64,000 bases of DNA from Streptomyces violaceoruber. GTDB taxonomy: Bacteria; Actinomycetota; Actinomycetes; Streptomycetales; Streptomycetaceae. Below the pieces are notes generated by a model that did not search any database, was not told the DNA's origin, and saw only the letters and a list, made by a program, of their open reading frames with translations. This document shows positions 53,438 through 62,466 of the stretch, piece after piece. The number at the start of each line of letters is the position of its first letter. Positions within the stretch are counted from its first letter, which is position 1. A program made the translations under genes and the position numbers. The stretch is taken from assembly GCA_000720805.1 (NCBI GenBank), contig JODI01000005.1, positions 1 to 64,000 on the forward strand, read 5' to 3'.

Positions 53438-54805
53438 ATGAGCGACAGAACGCCTTCGCGAACCGGCCACCTCCTGGTGAGCGGTTGCGATGTGCTGCGG
53501 GTCCCGCCGCGGGGCGAGTGCGAGATTCTGCGGGCGCAGGACATCGTGGTGGCGGACGGCGTCATCGAGGACGTGCGACCGACCGGTGGCCCCTTCGGTG
53601 CGGGATTCGCGGCCGACGTGATCGACGGACGCGGCCTGCTGGCCGTCCCCGGTCTGGTCAACGCGCACACCCACAGCCCCATGGTCCTGATGCGCGGTGC
53701 GGCCGAGGACGTGACCGTCGAGGGCTGGTTCAACGACCGCGTCTGGCCGATGGAGTCCAACCTCACCCCGGCCGACGTGCGGATCGGGGCCCGGCTGGCC
53801 TGCGCGGAGATGATCCGCTCCGGGGTCACCACCTTCGCCGACCACTACTTCTTCCCCGCGCAGATCGCCGAGGCGGTCACCGAGACCGGCCTGCGGGCCG
53901 ACATCGCGCCCACGTACTTCAGCAGCCGGGGCACAGAGGCCCTGGAGGACACGGTGAGGTTCGCGGAGGCCTGGCACGGCGGTGCCGACGGCCGGGTGAC
54001 CGTCTCGCTCGGACCGCACGCCCCGTACACGGTCGACGACGGTGACCTGCGGACCCTCGCCGGGCACGCACGGCGGCTCGGCCTGCGGATGCACATCCAC
54101 GCCGCCGAGCACCTGGAGCAGACCCGGTCCAGCCTGGATCGGCGCGGCATCACGCCGATCCGGGTGCTGCACGAGACCGGCGTACTGGAGGCCGGGGCGC
54201 TGATCGCGCACGGCTGCGGGATCGTCGAGGACGACCTGCCGCTGCTGGCCGAGTACGCCGGCACGACCGCCGTGGCCTGTTGCCCCAAGGTCTACCTCAA
54301 GCACGCCCTGTCCCCGCTCACCCCGGTCCGCGACCTGCTCGGCGCCGGAGTCACGGTCGCCGTCGGCACGGACGGCGCCGCCGGCCACAACACGCTCGAC
54401 GTGTGGGAGGCGCTGCGGCTGGTAGCCCTCACCCAGAAGCAGGCGGTCCGGGACGCCACCTGGATGACCGTCTCCGACACCCTGCGCCTGGCCGTGCGCG
54501 GCGGGGCCCGAGCCCTCGGTCTGCAGAACGAGATCGGGGCGCTGGAACCGGGCATGCGCGCCGACATCGTCCTGACCGACCTGTCGGGACCGCACTGCCG
54601 TCCCCTGCACGATCCGCGCGCCGCGCTCGTGTACAGCGCCCGCGCCAGTGACGTACGGACGGTCGTCGTCGACGGCCGGATCCTGATGCGCGACGGCCGG
54701 CTGCTCACCGTGGACGAGCCCGCGCTGCTGGCCGAGGCCGACGCCCGGGTGGCGCGGATCCTCGACACCTCCCACGGCAGGGCGGTGCAGCACTATGACC
54801 CCTGA
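53438..54805 (+). CDS. Amidohydrolase, nucleoside/SAH deaminase type
   Basis: Metal-dependent hydrolase of 455 residues of the chlorohydrolase/MtaD group, whose members deaminate S-adenosylhomocysteine, methylthioadenosine, adenosine or guanine-type substrates. VPGLVNAHTHSPMVLMRG carries the HxH metal pair. MHIHAAEHLEQ gives the next His and Glu. VAVGTDGAAGHNTLDVWE gives the Asp ligand. GALEPGMRADIVLTDL is the C-terminal beta-sandwich. The LacI gene starts inside its last codons. With a phosphorylase and a nucleoside transporter nearby, a purine nucleoside is the probable substrate. Confidence 0.88.
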   Translation: MSDRTPSRTGHLLVSGCDVLRVPPRGECEILRAQDIVVADGVIEDVRPTGGPFGAGFAADVIDGRGLLAVPGLVNAHTHSPMVLMRGAAEDVTVEGWFNDRVWPMESNLTPADVRIGARLACAEMIRSGVTTFADHYFFPAQIAEAVTETGLRADIAPTYFSSRGTEALEDTVRFAEAWHGGADGRVTVSLGPHAPYTVDDGDLRTLAGHARRLGLRMHIHAAEHLEQTRSSLDRRGITPIRVLHETGVLEAGALIAHGCGIVEDDLPLLAEYAGTTAVACCPKVYLKHALSPLTPVRDLLGAGVTVAVGTDGAAGHNTLDVWEALRLVALTQKQAVRDATWMTVSDTLRLAVRGGARALGLQNEIGALEPGMRADIVLTDLSGPHCRPLHDPRAALVYSARASDVRTVVVDGRILMRDGRLLTVDEPALLAEADARVARILDTSHGRAVQHYDP

Positions 54806-55955
54806 GCCGTACGAGACGACGACCTCCGAGCCGTACGAGACGACGACCTCCGAGCCGTACGAGACGACGACCTCCGAGCCGTACGAGACCACGACCCCTG
54901 AGCCATACGGGACCAAGACCTCCGAGCCGTACACGCGGGCGGCTGTCCGGCGCCCCGCGTCCATCAAGGACGTGGCCGCCGCGGCGGGCGTCAGCGCCAC
55001 CACCGTCTCCCACGTCCTCAGCGGCAACCGGCCGGTCAACGAACACACCGCCGCACGGGTCCGCAGCGTCGTCAACCGCCTCGGTTACGTCCCGGCGTCG
55101 CTGGCCCGCAGCCTGCAGGCCGGTTCCACCTCGGTGATCGGCCTGCTGATCCCGGACATCAGCAACACCTTCTTCGCCGAACTCGCCAAGGGCGCCGAGG
55201 ACGCCGCCCACGACCTCGGCTACGGCCTCATCCTGTGCAACACCGAGTTCGACGCCGACCGTGAGGACCGGTACCTCGGCATGATCCGCAGCCGGTTCAT
55301 CGACGGCGTGGTGTACGCCTCGGGGTCCCCGCCGTCCCGGCGCAGGCTGGAGGCCCTCATGGGCAAGTTCCCCATCGCGCTCGCCGACGAGGAGGTCGAC
55401 GGCCTCCAAGGCGCCCTCATCGCCACCGCCGACCATGAGGCGGGCGGCCGGCTGGTGGGGGAGCACCTGCGGGCGCTCGGTCACCGCCGGGCCCTCATGC
55501 TGACCGGCCCGCGCGCCCTGAAGAGCAGCAACGCCAGGGCGAACGGTTTCGTACGGGCCTTCCGGGGTGAGGTCGTCGAACGCGTCGGCGACTTCAAGGA
55601 GACCTCCGGATACGGCCTCGTCGCCAAGCTCCTCCAGGAGGGCGGTCTGCCCGAGGACTGCACGGCCGTCTTCGCCGCCAACGACCTGATGGCCTTCGGC
55701 GCCCTCCTCGCGCTGAGGGAGGCGGGGCTGTCCGTCCCGGAGGACGTCTCGGTGGTCGGCTTCGACGACATCCGGGCCGCCTCACTGGCCCACCCGCCCC
55801 TGACCACCGTCCACCAGCCGGCCTACGACGTGGGCCGCACCGCCACCGCGCAACTCCTCCAGTACGTCACCCGGGGCGAGGTCCCGCCCGCCTCCCGCCA
55901 CACGCTCCCCGTCGAACTCAAGGTCCGCGGCAGCACGGCACCGGCCGCCCGCTGA
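54795..55955 (+). CDS. LacI-family repressor with N-terminal octapeptide repeats
   Basis: A 386-residue regulator. The LacI helix-turn-helix occupies about residues 54-80 ([20 protein letters not shown], then the hinge SLARSLQAG). The ligand-binding domain follows ([48 protein letters not shown]). Ahead of the DNA-binding domain lie about 45 residues of [12 protein letters not shown] repeats, absent from ordinary LacI proteins. Two CAAAACGTTTTG palindromes near 53.4 and 57.6 kb are its likely operators, so it would repress both operon halves. An internal start after the repeats cannot be excluded. Overlaps the deaminase gene by 11 nt. Confidence 0.92.
   Translation: MTPEPYETTTSEPYETTTSEPYETTTSEPYETTTPEPYGTKTSEPYTRAAVRRPASIKDVAAAAGVSATTVSHVLSGNRPVNEHTAARVRSVVNRLGYVPASLARSLQAGSTSVIGLLIPDISNTFFAELAKGAEDAAHDLGYGLILCNTEFDADREDRYLGMIRSRFIDGVVYASGSPPSRRRLEALMGKFPIALADEEVDGLQGALIATADHEAGGRLVGEHLRALGHRRALMLTGPRALKSSNARANGFVRAFRGEVVERVGDFKETSGYGLVAKLLQEGGLPEDCTAVFAANDLMAFGALLALREAGLSVPEDVSVVGFDDIRAASLAHPPLTTVHQPAYDVGRTATAQLLQYVTRGEVPPASRHTLPVELKVRGSTAPAAR
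54804..54923 (+). repeat. 24-bp tandem repeats at the 5' end of the LacI gene
   Basis: Five head-to-tail 24-bp units. Units 1-3 (54804-54875) are identical, units 4 and 5 are diverged, and a partial sixth begins at 54924. Each encodes EPYETTTS or a variant. Unit length is a multiple of three, so copy number can vary without a frameshift. Confidence 0.95.
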
Positions 55956-56040
55956 CCCTCACCTGACCTCAACTGCCCTCGCGTGGCACCAAGTTGCCGT
56001 GCCGCGCGGCGATCCCCCCTGCCTCGAAAGGCGGTCCGCC

Positions 56041-56790
56041 ATGCCCAGAGTGCTCGTTGTGGGCGAGTCCTGGTTCACCTACACGGTTCATCAGAAGGGC
56101 TTCGACGCCTTCCACACCTCCGAGTACACCGAGGGCGGCGGCGCCTTCCTCGACGCGCTCCGCTCACGCGGCCACGACGTGACCTACGTGCCCTCGCACG
56201 AGATCCCGGCCCGGGTTCCGGCCACCGCCGCCGGCTTCGACGCGTACGACGTCGTCGTCATCAGCGATGTGGGCGCCAACAGCTTCCAGCTCCCGCCCGA
56301 GACCTTCCACCACTCCGTCCCCGCGCCCGACCGCTCCGAGCTGGTGCGCGCCTTCGTGGAGCGGGGCGGCGGGGTGCTGATGATCGGCGGCTATCTGACC
56401 TTCAGCGGCATCGACGCCCGGGCCCGATGGGGCCGTTCCCCGCTCGCCGACGCCCTGCCGGTGACGATCCTGGACCGCGACGACCGGGTGGAGCTGCCGG
56501 CCGGTGCCGTCCCCGAGGTGGTGGGCGAGCACGCGGTCGTACGAGGGCTGGAACGGTCCTGGCCCGCGCTGCTCGGCCTCAACGAGGTCACCGCTCGCCA
56601 GGAGGCGTCGCTGCTGGCCGAGTGCGCCGGGCACCCCCTGCTGGTCGTCGGGAGTCACGGCGCGGGCAGATCGGCGGCGTTCACCTCGGACGTGGCACCG
56701 CACTGGGCGCCGCCGCCGTTCCTCGCCTGGGACGGATACGCCGAGCTGTGGGACCGGCTGGTGCGCTGGCTGGCGGGAGCGGAACGGTGA
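56041..56790 (+). CDS. ThuA-like / class I glutamine amidotransferase-fold protein
   Basis: A 249-residue cytoplasmic protein with a flavodoxin-like GATase-1 fold. VLVVGESWFTYTVHQKGFDA starts it; YDVVVISDVGANSF, VERGGGVLMIGGYLTFSGID and GRSAAFTSDVAPHWAP are later strands. The nucleophile elbow position reads GGYLTF, without a Cys, so classical glutaminase activity is unlikely. ThuA-like proteins act in sugar catabolism. Its place between the repressor and the nucleoside phosphorylase suggests a role in using the ribose or base moiety. GTGA overlap with the next gene. Confidence 0.82.
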   Translation: MPRVLVVGESWFTYTVHQKGFDAFHTSEYTEGGGAFLDALRSRGHDVTYVPSHEIPARVPATAAGFDAYDVVVISDVGANSFQLPPETFHHSVPAPDRSELVRAFVERGGGVLMIGGYLTFSGIDARARWGRSPLADALPVTILDRDDRVELPAGAVPEVVGEHAVVRGLERSWPALLGLNEVTARQEASLLAECAGHPLLVVGSHGAGRSAAFTSDVAPHWAPPPFLAWDGYAELWDRLVRWLAGAER

Positions 56791-57539
56791 CGCCCGGACA
56801 GGTGCGTACGTCCGTCACCGGCACCCCCCATATCGAGGCTCGGCCGGGCGACTTCGCCCCGCTGGTACTGATGCCGGGGGATCCGCGCCGCGCCCGACGG
56901 ATCGCTGAAACCTTCCTTCACGACGCACGGCAGGTCACCGACGTACGCGGCATCCTCGGCTACACCGGAACCCACCGGGGCGTGCCGATGTCGGTGCTCG
57001 CCTCCGGCATGGGCATCCCGTCCGTGACGATCTACGCGACGGAGCTGTTCCGCCACTACGGCGTGCGCAGGATCGTCCGGGTCGGCACGGCCGGCGCGAT
57101 CCCGGCGGCGGTGTCCGTACGGGACGTGGTGATCGCCGCCGCAGCGCACACCGACTCCAGCCTCAGCCGCGTCCTCGTGGACGGCGTGACCCTCTCCCTC
57201 GCCCCCTCCTACCGGCTGCTGCGCGCCGCCGCCGACGCCGCCGGGCCGGCGCTCTGTGGGGACGCGGCCGTGCACATCGGACCGGTCCTCACCAGCGACC
57301 ACTTCTACCTGGACCGCCCCGCCCTCTTCGACGCGCTGGAGGACCGGGGCACGTTGGCGGTCGAGATGGAGGCGGCGGGACTCTACGCCGTGGCCTGTGC
57401 CGAAGGCGGCGAGGCCCTCGCCGTGCTCACCGTGTCCGACCATCTGCGCACCGGGGACGCCCTCACCGCCGAGGAACGCGAGAGCGATTTCGACCGGACG
57501 CTGCGCATCGCGGCCACGGCGCTGCTCACCGGCGTCTGA
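56787..57539 (+). CDS. DeoD-type purine-nucleoside phosphorylase
   Basis: Phosphorolysis of purine (possibly uridine-type) nucleosides to base and ribose 1-phosphate, in 250 residues. LVLMPGDPRRARRIAETF binds phosphate. SGMGIPSVTIYATEL, VRVGTAGAIPAAVSVRDVVI and VEMEAAGLYAVA (ribose-contacting Met-Glu) are family landmarks. TVSDHLRTGDAL carries the catalytic Asp region of hexameric phosphorylases. GTG start overlaps the previous stop. Followed by an operator and the nucleoside ABC transporter. Confidence 0.92.
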   Translation: MTPGQVRTSVTGTPHIEARPGDFAPLVLMPGDPRRARRIAETFLHDARQVTDVRGILGYTGTHRGVPMSVLASGMGIPSVTIYATELFRHYGVRRIVRVGTAGAIPAAVSVRDVVIAAAAHTDSSLSRVLVDGVTLSLAPSYRLLRAAADAAGPALCGDAAVHIGPVLTSDHFYLDRPALFDALEDRGTLAVEMEAAGLYAVACAEGGEALAVLTVSDHLRTGDALTAEERESDFDRTLRIAATALLTGV

Positions 57540-57581
57540 AATTCCCTCGACGGAAATCAAACCGAAACCGCGCACCGTAGC

Positions 57582-57593
57582 CAAAACGTTTTG
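57582..57593. promoter_or_regulatory. LacI-type operator 2 (CAAAACGTTTTG)
   Basis: Same 12-bp palindrome as at 53407, 56 bp before the BMP lipoprotein start, in the 109-bp gap after the phosphorylase gene. It marks a second transcription unit under the same repressor. Confidence 0.85.
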
Positions 57594-57648
57594 CACTTTC
57601 TACTGTCGACCCAGCCGCTCACTCGGCAACAAAACGATCAGGAGATCG

Positions 57649-58749
57649 ATGATGAGATACGGAAGAAGCGCCGCAGTCGTGGTGACGGTGACCGGGATGC
57701 TCGCGCTGACCGCGTGCGGAGGATCCGGCGCAGACGATTCAGGGGCGTCCTCCTCCGGCAAGCCGCGCATCAAATTGGTGCTCAATGGCGGACTGGGCGA
57801 CAAGTCGTTCTTCGACTCCGCCTACGCGGGTCTGAAGAAGGCCGAGAAGGACCTCGGCTACGACCTCAAGGTGGTCGAGCTCGGCTCCGACCGCACCAAG
57901 TGGGAGCCCGGCTTCGAGGACGCCGCCTCGGCCGACGACTACGACATCCTCGCCGCCGGCACCTTCGACGTCACCGACTACATCGGCAAACTCGCCCCGG
58001 AATTCCCCGACAAGAAGTTCTGGGTCTTCGACGCGCCCGTCGACTACAGCGGCAAGAACGGCGCCTGTTCCAACAAGTGCGAGAACGTGTACTCCGTCAC
58101 CTTCAAGCAGAACGAGGGCGGTTATCTCGCCGGATTCCTGGCCGAGAAGCTGGTGGCCGCGAAAGCCCTCAAGGGCGCCGAATCCCTGAAGAAGGTCGGC
58201 GTCATGGGCGGCGTGAAGATCCCGTTGATCGAGGACTTCGTCGTCGGTTTCACGTCGGGGTTCCAGGCCGCCGGCGGAAAGAAATCCGACGTCCTCGTGC
58301 AGTACGTGGGCGGCGACAAGCCGTTCGGCGACCCCGCCAAGGGCAAGGAGATCAGCACCGCGATGTACGGCCAGGGCGCCGCGCTGGTGTGGCCGGTGGC
58401 CGGGCTCTCCGGGCTCGGCACCTTCGAGTCGGCCGTCAGCGCCGAGCGGTACGCGTTCGGCGTCGACTCCGACCAGTACCAGACCCTCACCGACCAGGCG
58501 CAGAAGAACACGGTCGTCACCTCCATCCTCAAGAACGTCGGCAACGCCCTCTACAAGGCGGCGCGGGACGACCAGAAGGACACCCTGAAGTACGGCACCG
58601 TCTCCACCGTCGGTCTCGCCGAGGACGCCGTCGGCTATGTGAACGACGACCACTTCAAGGAACTGGTGCCGGAGAAGATCCGTACCGAGCTCCAGGAGGC
58701 CGCCGACAAGGTCAGGTCCGGCTCCGTCACGGTACCCAGCGCCCTCTGA
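57649..58749 (+). CDS. BMP-family nucleoside-binding lipoprotein of ABC transporter
   Basis: Extracellular lipoprotein of 366 residues related to PnrA/BmpA purine-nucleoside receptors. The signal peptide ends at LALTAC (Cys near 23) before a Gly/Ser linker. IKLVLNGGLGDKSFFDSAYAG is the conserved BMP opening. VYSVTFKQNEGGYLAGFLAE, KVGVMGGVKIPLIEDFVVGF and YAFGVDSDQYQTL are further family segments. RBS AGGAG precedes two adjacent ATG codons; the first is taken. It heads the bmp-ATPase-permease-permease unit. Confidence 0.93.
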   Translation: MMRYGRSAAVVVTVTGMLALTACGGSGADDSGASSSGKPRIKLVLNGGLGDKSFFDSAYAGLKKAEKDLGYDLKVVELGSDRTKWEPGFEDAASADDYDILAAGTFDVTDYIGKLAPEFPDKKFWVFDAPVDYSGKNGACSNKCENVYSVTFKQNEGGYLAGFLAEKLVAAKALKGAESLKKVGVMGGVKIPLIEDFVVGFTSGFQAAGGKKSDVLVQYVGGDKPFGDPAKGKEISTAMYGQGAALVWPVAGLSGLGTFESAVSAERYAFGVDSDQYQTLTDQAQKNTVVTSILKNVGNALYKAARDDQKDTLKYGTVSTVGLAEDAVGYVNDDHFKELVPEKIRTELQEAADKVRSGSVTVPSAL

Positions 58750-58762
58750 CCGAACGGCCTTG

Positions 58763-60370
58763 ATGATGAACGAGCCATGGGGCGAGGACGGACCGGCCGT
58801 AGCCGCCCACCAGGTCACCAAGACCTACGCCAACGGGGTGCGCGCGGTCCGGTCCGTGGACCTGGAGGTCCCGCCGGGCGAGATCCGGGCGGTCGTCGGG
58901 GAGAACGGGGCGGGCAAGTCCACGCTGATGAAGATGTTCTACGGCCTGGAACAGCCCAGCGCGGGCGCGATCCTGGTCGGCGGACGGTCCCGTGTGCTGC
59001 GGGGCCCGGCCTCGGCGATCGCCCTGGGCGTGGGCATGGTGCACCAGAACCTCATGCTGGTGCCGTCCTTCACCGTCGCCCAGAACGTCGTCCTCGGAGT
59101 GGAGCCCGGCCGTCGTGGTCTGGTCGACCCGAAGGCGGCCGTGGAGACGACCGCCCGGCTCGCGGAGGAGGCCGGACTCACCGTGGACCCCAGGGCGCGT
59201 GTCGAGGAGGTGTCGGTCGGGATGCGGCAACGCACCGAGATCCTCAAGGCACTTCACCGGAAGGCACGCGTACTGATCCTCGACGAGCCGACGGCCGTGC
59301 TCACCCCGCAGGAGACCGAGGACCTGTTCGCCGCGGTCCGCCGGCTGCGCGACGGCGGCATGACCGTGCTGTTCATCTCGCACAAGCTGCGCGAGGTACG
59401 GGAGATCAGCGACAAGGTGAGCGTGATGCGCGCCGGCTCCCTGGTGGGCACGGTCGCCACCGCCGACGCCACCGAGCGGTCGCTGGCCTCCATGATGGTC
59501 GGCCGCGACCTCTCCCTGGACGTGGAACGTTCCCCGGCCCGCCCCACGGAGACCACCCTGCGGGTACGGAGCCTCGGCTACGAGGTCCCGACCGGCCAGT
59601 GGCTGCACGGCCTCGACTTCGACGTGGCCGCCGGGGAGATCGTCGGCGTGGCCGGCATCGAGGGCAACGGCCAGAGCGAACTCGCGGAGATCCTCGCCGG
59701 GTTGCGCCGCCCCAGCACGGGCACGGTCCACCTCGACGGCACCGACACCGCCGGTCTGGACGTGGCAGGACACCGCAGGGCCGGCATCGGCTACGTACCG
59801 GAGGACCGGCTGTACAACGGCGCCGCCCTCGACGCGTCCATCGCCGACAACCTCGTCGTCGACCGCCATGACCGACCGCCCCTCGCCCGCCGTGGTGTCC
59901 TGCACCCGGGCGCCGTACGCGCCCACGCCGAGGAGCTGATCGACGAGTACGCGATCCGCACCCCCGACCCGTCGGTCCCGGTACGGGCACTGTCCGGCGG
60001 CAACCTGCAGAAGGTGATCGTGGCCCGCGAACTCTCCGCGGGACCACGCCTGTTGGTCGCCTCCCAGGTCACTCGCGGCGTGGACATCGGCGCGATGCGG
60101 TTCATGTACGAGCGTCTGGTCGCCGCGCGCGACGCGGGCGCCGCCGTCTTGCTGATCTCCGCCGACCTCACCGAACTCCTCGCCCTGTCCGACCGGTTGC
60201 TCGTTCTCAAGGACGGCTGCCTGGTCGCCCGGTTCGACGACACGACCGGCCTCACCGAGAAGCGGGTCGGGCTCTACATGCTCGGCGTCGAGGAGCACGA
60301 CCGTGACCGGCTCACGGCCGGCCTGGACACGCTCACGGCCGGTCCGGAAGACCTGGGGGAGACCACGTGA
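58763..60370 (+). CDS. Nucleoside ABC transporter, double ATPase subunit
   Basis: Ral/RbsA-like ATPase of 535 residues. Domain 1 is complete: GENGAGKSTLM, EEVSVGMRQRTEIL, LILDEPTAVLTP. Domain 2 has a degenerate Walker A (VAGIEGNGQSELAE), signature ALSGGNLQKVIVA, and ASQVTRGVDIG where AxQPTRGxD is normal, so its Walker B Glu is lost as is common in this class. The ATG at 58763 (or 58766) follows the lipoprotein stop by 13 nt; stop overlaps the next GTG. Energises nucleoside import. Confidence 0.93.
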   Translation: MMNEPWGEDGPAVAAHQVTKTYANGVRAVRSVDLEVPPGEIRAVVGENGAGKSTLMKMFYGLEQPSAGAILVGGRSRVLRGPASAIALGVGMVHQNLMLVPSFTVAQNVVLGVEPGRRGLVDPKAAVETTARLAEEAGLTVDPRARVEEVSVGMRQRTEILKALHRKARVLILDEPTAVLTPQETEDLFAAVRRLRDGGMTVLFISHKLREVREISDKVSVMRAGSLVGTVATADATERSLASMMVGRDLSLDVERSPARPTETTLRVRSLGYEVPTGQWLHGLDFDVAAGEIVGVAGIEGNGQSELAEILAGLRRPSTGTVHLDGTDTAGLDVAGHRRAGIGYVPEDRLYNGAALDASIADNLVVDRHDRPPLARRGVLHPGAVRAHAEELIDEYAIRTPDPSVPVRALSGGNLQKVIVARELSAGPRLLVASQVTRGVDIGAMRFMYERLVAARDAGAAVLLISADLTELLALSDRLLVLKDGCLVARFDDTTGLTEKRVGLYMLGVEEHDRDRLTAGLDTLTAGPEDLGETT

Positions 60371-61488
60371 CGACCACTGCCATGACGGCGATCGAGACCG
60401 AGGACCGCCGCCAGTACCGAGCCACCCGGCGCCGTGACTTCGCCGTCGACCTCAGCATGGCCCTGGCCACCATCCTGGCCGCCCTGGCCATCGGCTTCCT
60501 CGTCATGCTCGCCACCGGCAACGACCCGGTACGGGCCTACGAGGTGATGCTCACCGGCCCGCTCGAACGCTCCTTCCGCGTCGGCCGCTGGCTGGAGGAC
60601 GCCACCACGCTCACCCTCCTCGGGCTGTCGGTCGCGATCCCCTTCCGGGCCCGGCAGATCAGCCTCGGCGCCGAGAGCCAGGTGTACGCCGGGGCGCTGG
60701 CGGCCGCGACCGTCGCGATCTTCGTACCGCTGCCGCCCGTGGTCGCCGTGATCGCGCCGATGGCCGCCGCCGCCGCCGCGGGCGCCGGAATGGGCCTGGT
60801 GCCCGGCGCGATGAAGGCCCGCCTCGGAGCCAACGAGATCGTGGCGACGCTGATGCTCAACGCCATCGTCGTCCGCGTCTACGACTACCTGGTCAACGGC
60901 CCGCTGAAGGAGTCCGGCAGCAGCGCCGTGCACTCCAAGTCCATCCAGCGGGACTCCGCGCTCACGCCCCTGAGCGACTGGTTCGGCGTCCCGCTGGGCC
61001 GGGCCAACATCGGCTTCGGGGCGATGTTGCTGACCGCCGCGGCCCTGTGGCTGCTCATCACCCGCACCCCGCTCGGCTACCGCATCCGGATGACCGGCGC
61101 CAACCTCGACTTCGCGGCGTACGGCGGCATCCGCGTGCCCCGCGTCATCGAGTGGAGCTTCGTCATCGGCGGCGCCGTCGCGGGCCTCGCCGGAGCCCAC
61201 CTCGTCCAGGGCGTGTACGGACGGCTCGAACCCGGGCTCGCCGGAAGCCTCGCCTTCGAAGGGATCGTGGTCGCCCTGCTCGCCAGGAACAACCCGCTGG
61301 TCGTCGTGATCGCCGGGCTTTTCTACTCCTACCTGCGCGCCGGGGGCGACATCATGGAACAGCAGACCGACGTCGGCACCGAGATCGTGGTGGTCATCCA
61401 AGCGGTCATCGTGCTGCTGGTCACCGCCCAGGCCCTGCCGAACCTGCTCAAGCGGCGCATCGCCCGGAGGCAGGTGGGCGTCCGATGA
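60367..61488 (+). CDS. Nucleoside ABC transporter permease 1
   Basis: Membrane protein of 373 residues of the BMP-transporter permease family (YufP type). It has a cytosolic N-terminus, about eight helices, and the landmarks LLGLSVAIPFRARQISLGAES, LGANEIVATLMLNAIVVRVY and AYGGIRVPRVIEWSFVIGG. GTG start overlaps the ATPase stop; stop overlaps the next ATG. Forms a heterodimeric pore with permease 2. Confidence 0.93.
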   Translation: MTTTAMTAIETEDRRQYRATRRRDFAVDLSMALATILAALAIGFLVMLATGNDPVRAYEVMLTGPLERSFRVGRWLEDATTLTLLGLSVAIPFRARQISLGAESQVYAGALAAATVAIFVPLPPVVAVIAPMAAAAAAGAGMGLVPGAMKARLGANEIVATLMLNAIVVRVYDYLVNGPLKESGSSAVHSKSIQRDSALTPLSDWFGVPLGRANIGFGAMLLTAAALWLLITRTPLGYRIRMTGANLDFAAYGGIRVPRVIEWSFVIGGAVAGLAGAHLVQGVYGRLEPGLAGSLAFEGIVVALLARNNPLVVVIAGLFYSYLRAGGDIMEQQTDVGTEIVVVIQAVIVLLVTAQALPNLLKRRIARRQVGVR

Positions 61489-62420
61489 GTTCCGTGCTCG
61501 ACGTCGTCCTCAGCAGCGCCTTCCTGGCTGCCGTGCTGCGGATCGCCACGCCGTACCTGCTCGCCGCGTTCGGCGGACTGGTCGCCGAACGCGCCGGCAT
61601 CAGCAACATCGCCCTGGAGGGCCAGATGCTCTCCGCCGCCTGCACCGGGGCGCTGGTCGCCGGCTACAGCGGCTCCGTCGCGCTGGGCGCGGTCAGCGGC
61701 GTCGCGGTGGCGGCCCTGCTGGGCGTGCTGCTCGCCGCCCTCCGCCTGGAACTGGGCTCCGACGCGATCATCGCGGGCATCGGCCTCAACCTCCTCGCCT
61801 CCGGCGGCACCGCCTACGCCGTCTACAGCCTCCTCGACGACAAGGGCGGCACCTCCGGCCTGAAGAGCGGCAGCCTGCCGAGCATCACCCTGCCGGGCGT
61901 CGAGAACGTGCCGGTGCTCGGCGACGCGCTGAGCGGCCAGAACCTGGTCACCTGGCTGGCCTTCCTGGCCGCGCCGTTCGTCGCCTGGCTGTTCTACCGC
62001 ACCCGCTTCGGCTTCCACCTGCGGGCCGTCGGCGAGATGCCGGACGCGGCCGAGTCGGTCGGGATCGCGGTACGGCGCGTCCAGTACACCGGCCTCGCCC
62101 TCAGCGGAGCCCTCGCAGGCCTTGCCGGGGTCTTCCTCAGCATGGGCTACGTCTCCTTCTTCGTCCGGGACATGACGGCCGGCCGCGGCTTCATCGCCCT
62201 CGCCGCGGTGTTCCTCGGCGGCCTGCGGCCGTGGGGCGTCTTCCTGGCCGCGCTCGGCTTCGGAGCCGCGGAGGCACTGGCCGTGCAGCTCGGCACCCTC
62301 GACGTACCGCCGCAGCTGGTGTCGACGATCCCGTACGTGATGACGCTGGTCGCCCTGGCGCTGTACGCGTGGCGCCGCAAGCGCCGGGGCCGGACCGTGC
62401 CGGCCGCCGCCTCGCTCTGA
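61485..62420 (+). CDS. Nucleoside ABC transporter permease 2
   Basis: Second permease, 311 residues, YufQ type. RIATPYLLAAFGGLVAERAG and SNIALEGQMLSAACTGA at the start, LELGSDAIIAGIGLNLLASG in the middle, FFVRDMTAGRGFIALAAVFL near the end. About nine hydrophobic helices and a basic cytosolic tail. It completes the transporter. Confidence 0.93.
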   Translation: MSSVLDVVLSSAFLAAVLRIATPYLLAAFGGLVAERAGISNIALEGQMLSAACTGALVAGYSGSVALGAVSGVAVAALLGVLLAALRLELGSDAIIAGIGLNLLASGGTAYAVYSLLDDKGGTSGLKSGSLPSITLPGVENVPVLGDALSGQNLVTWLAFLAAPFVAWLFYRTRFGFHLRAVGEMPDAAESVGIAVRRVQYTGLALSGALAGLAGVFLSMGYVSFFVRDMTAGRGFIALAAVFLGGLRPWGVFLAALGFGAAEALAVQLGTLDVPPQLVSTIPYVMTLVALALYAWRRKRRGRTVPAAASL

Positions 62421-62466
62421 CGCACCCACAGCCCCCTCTTCCCGCCGTCCCTCCGGAAGGACACCC

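Noticed and set aside
54804..54923. 24-bp tandem repeats considered as a CRISPR array
   Set aside because: The units are directly adjacent with no spacers, lie in a coding frame, and no cas genes are present.
53315..55075. Minus-strand frame containing [15 protein letters not shown] repeats
   Set aside because: It is the complement of the amidohydrolase gene and the LacI repeat region; the apparent protein repeat is only the reverse of the DNA repeat.
59980..60080. ASQVTRGVD in the second ATPase domain of the nucleoside transporter considered as an inactivating mutation
   Set aside because: Degenerate second sites are usual in this transporter class; the first site is complete.
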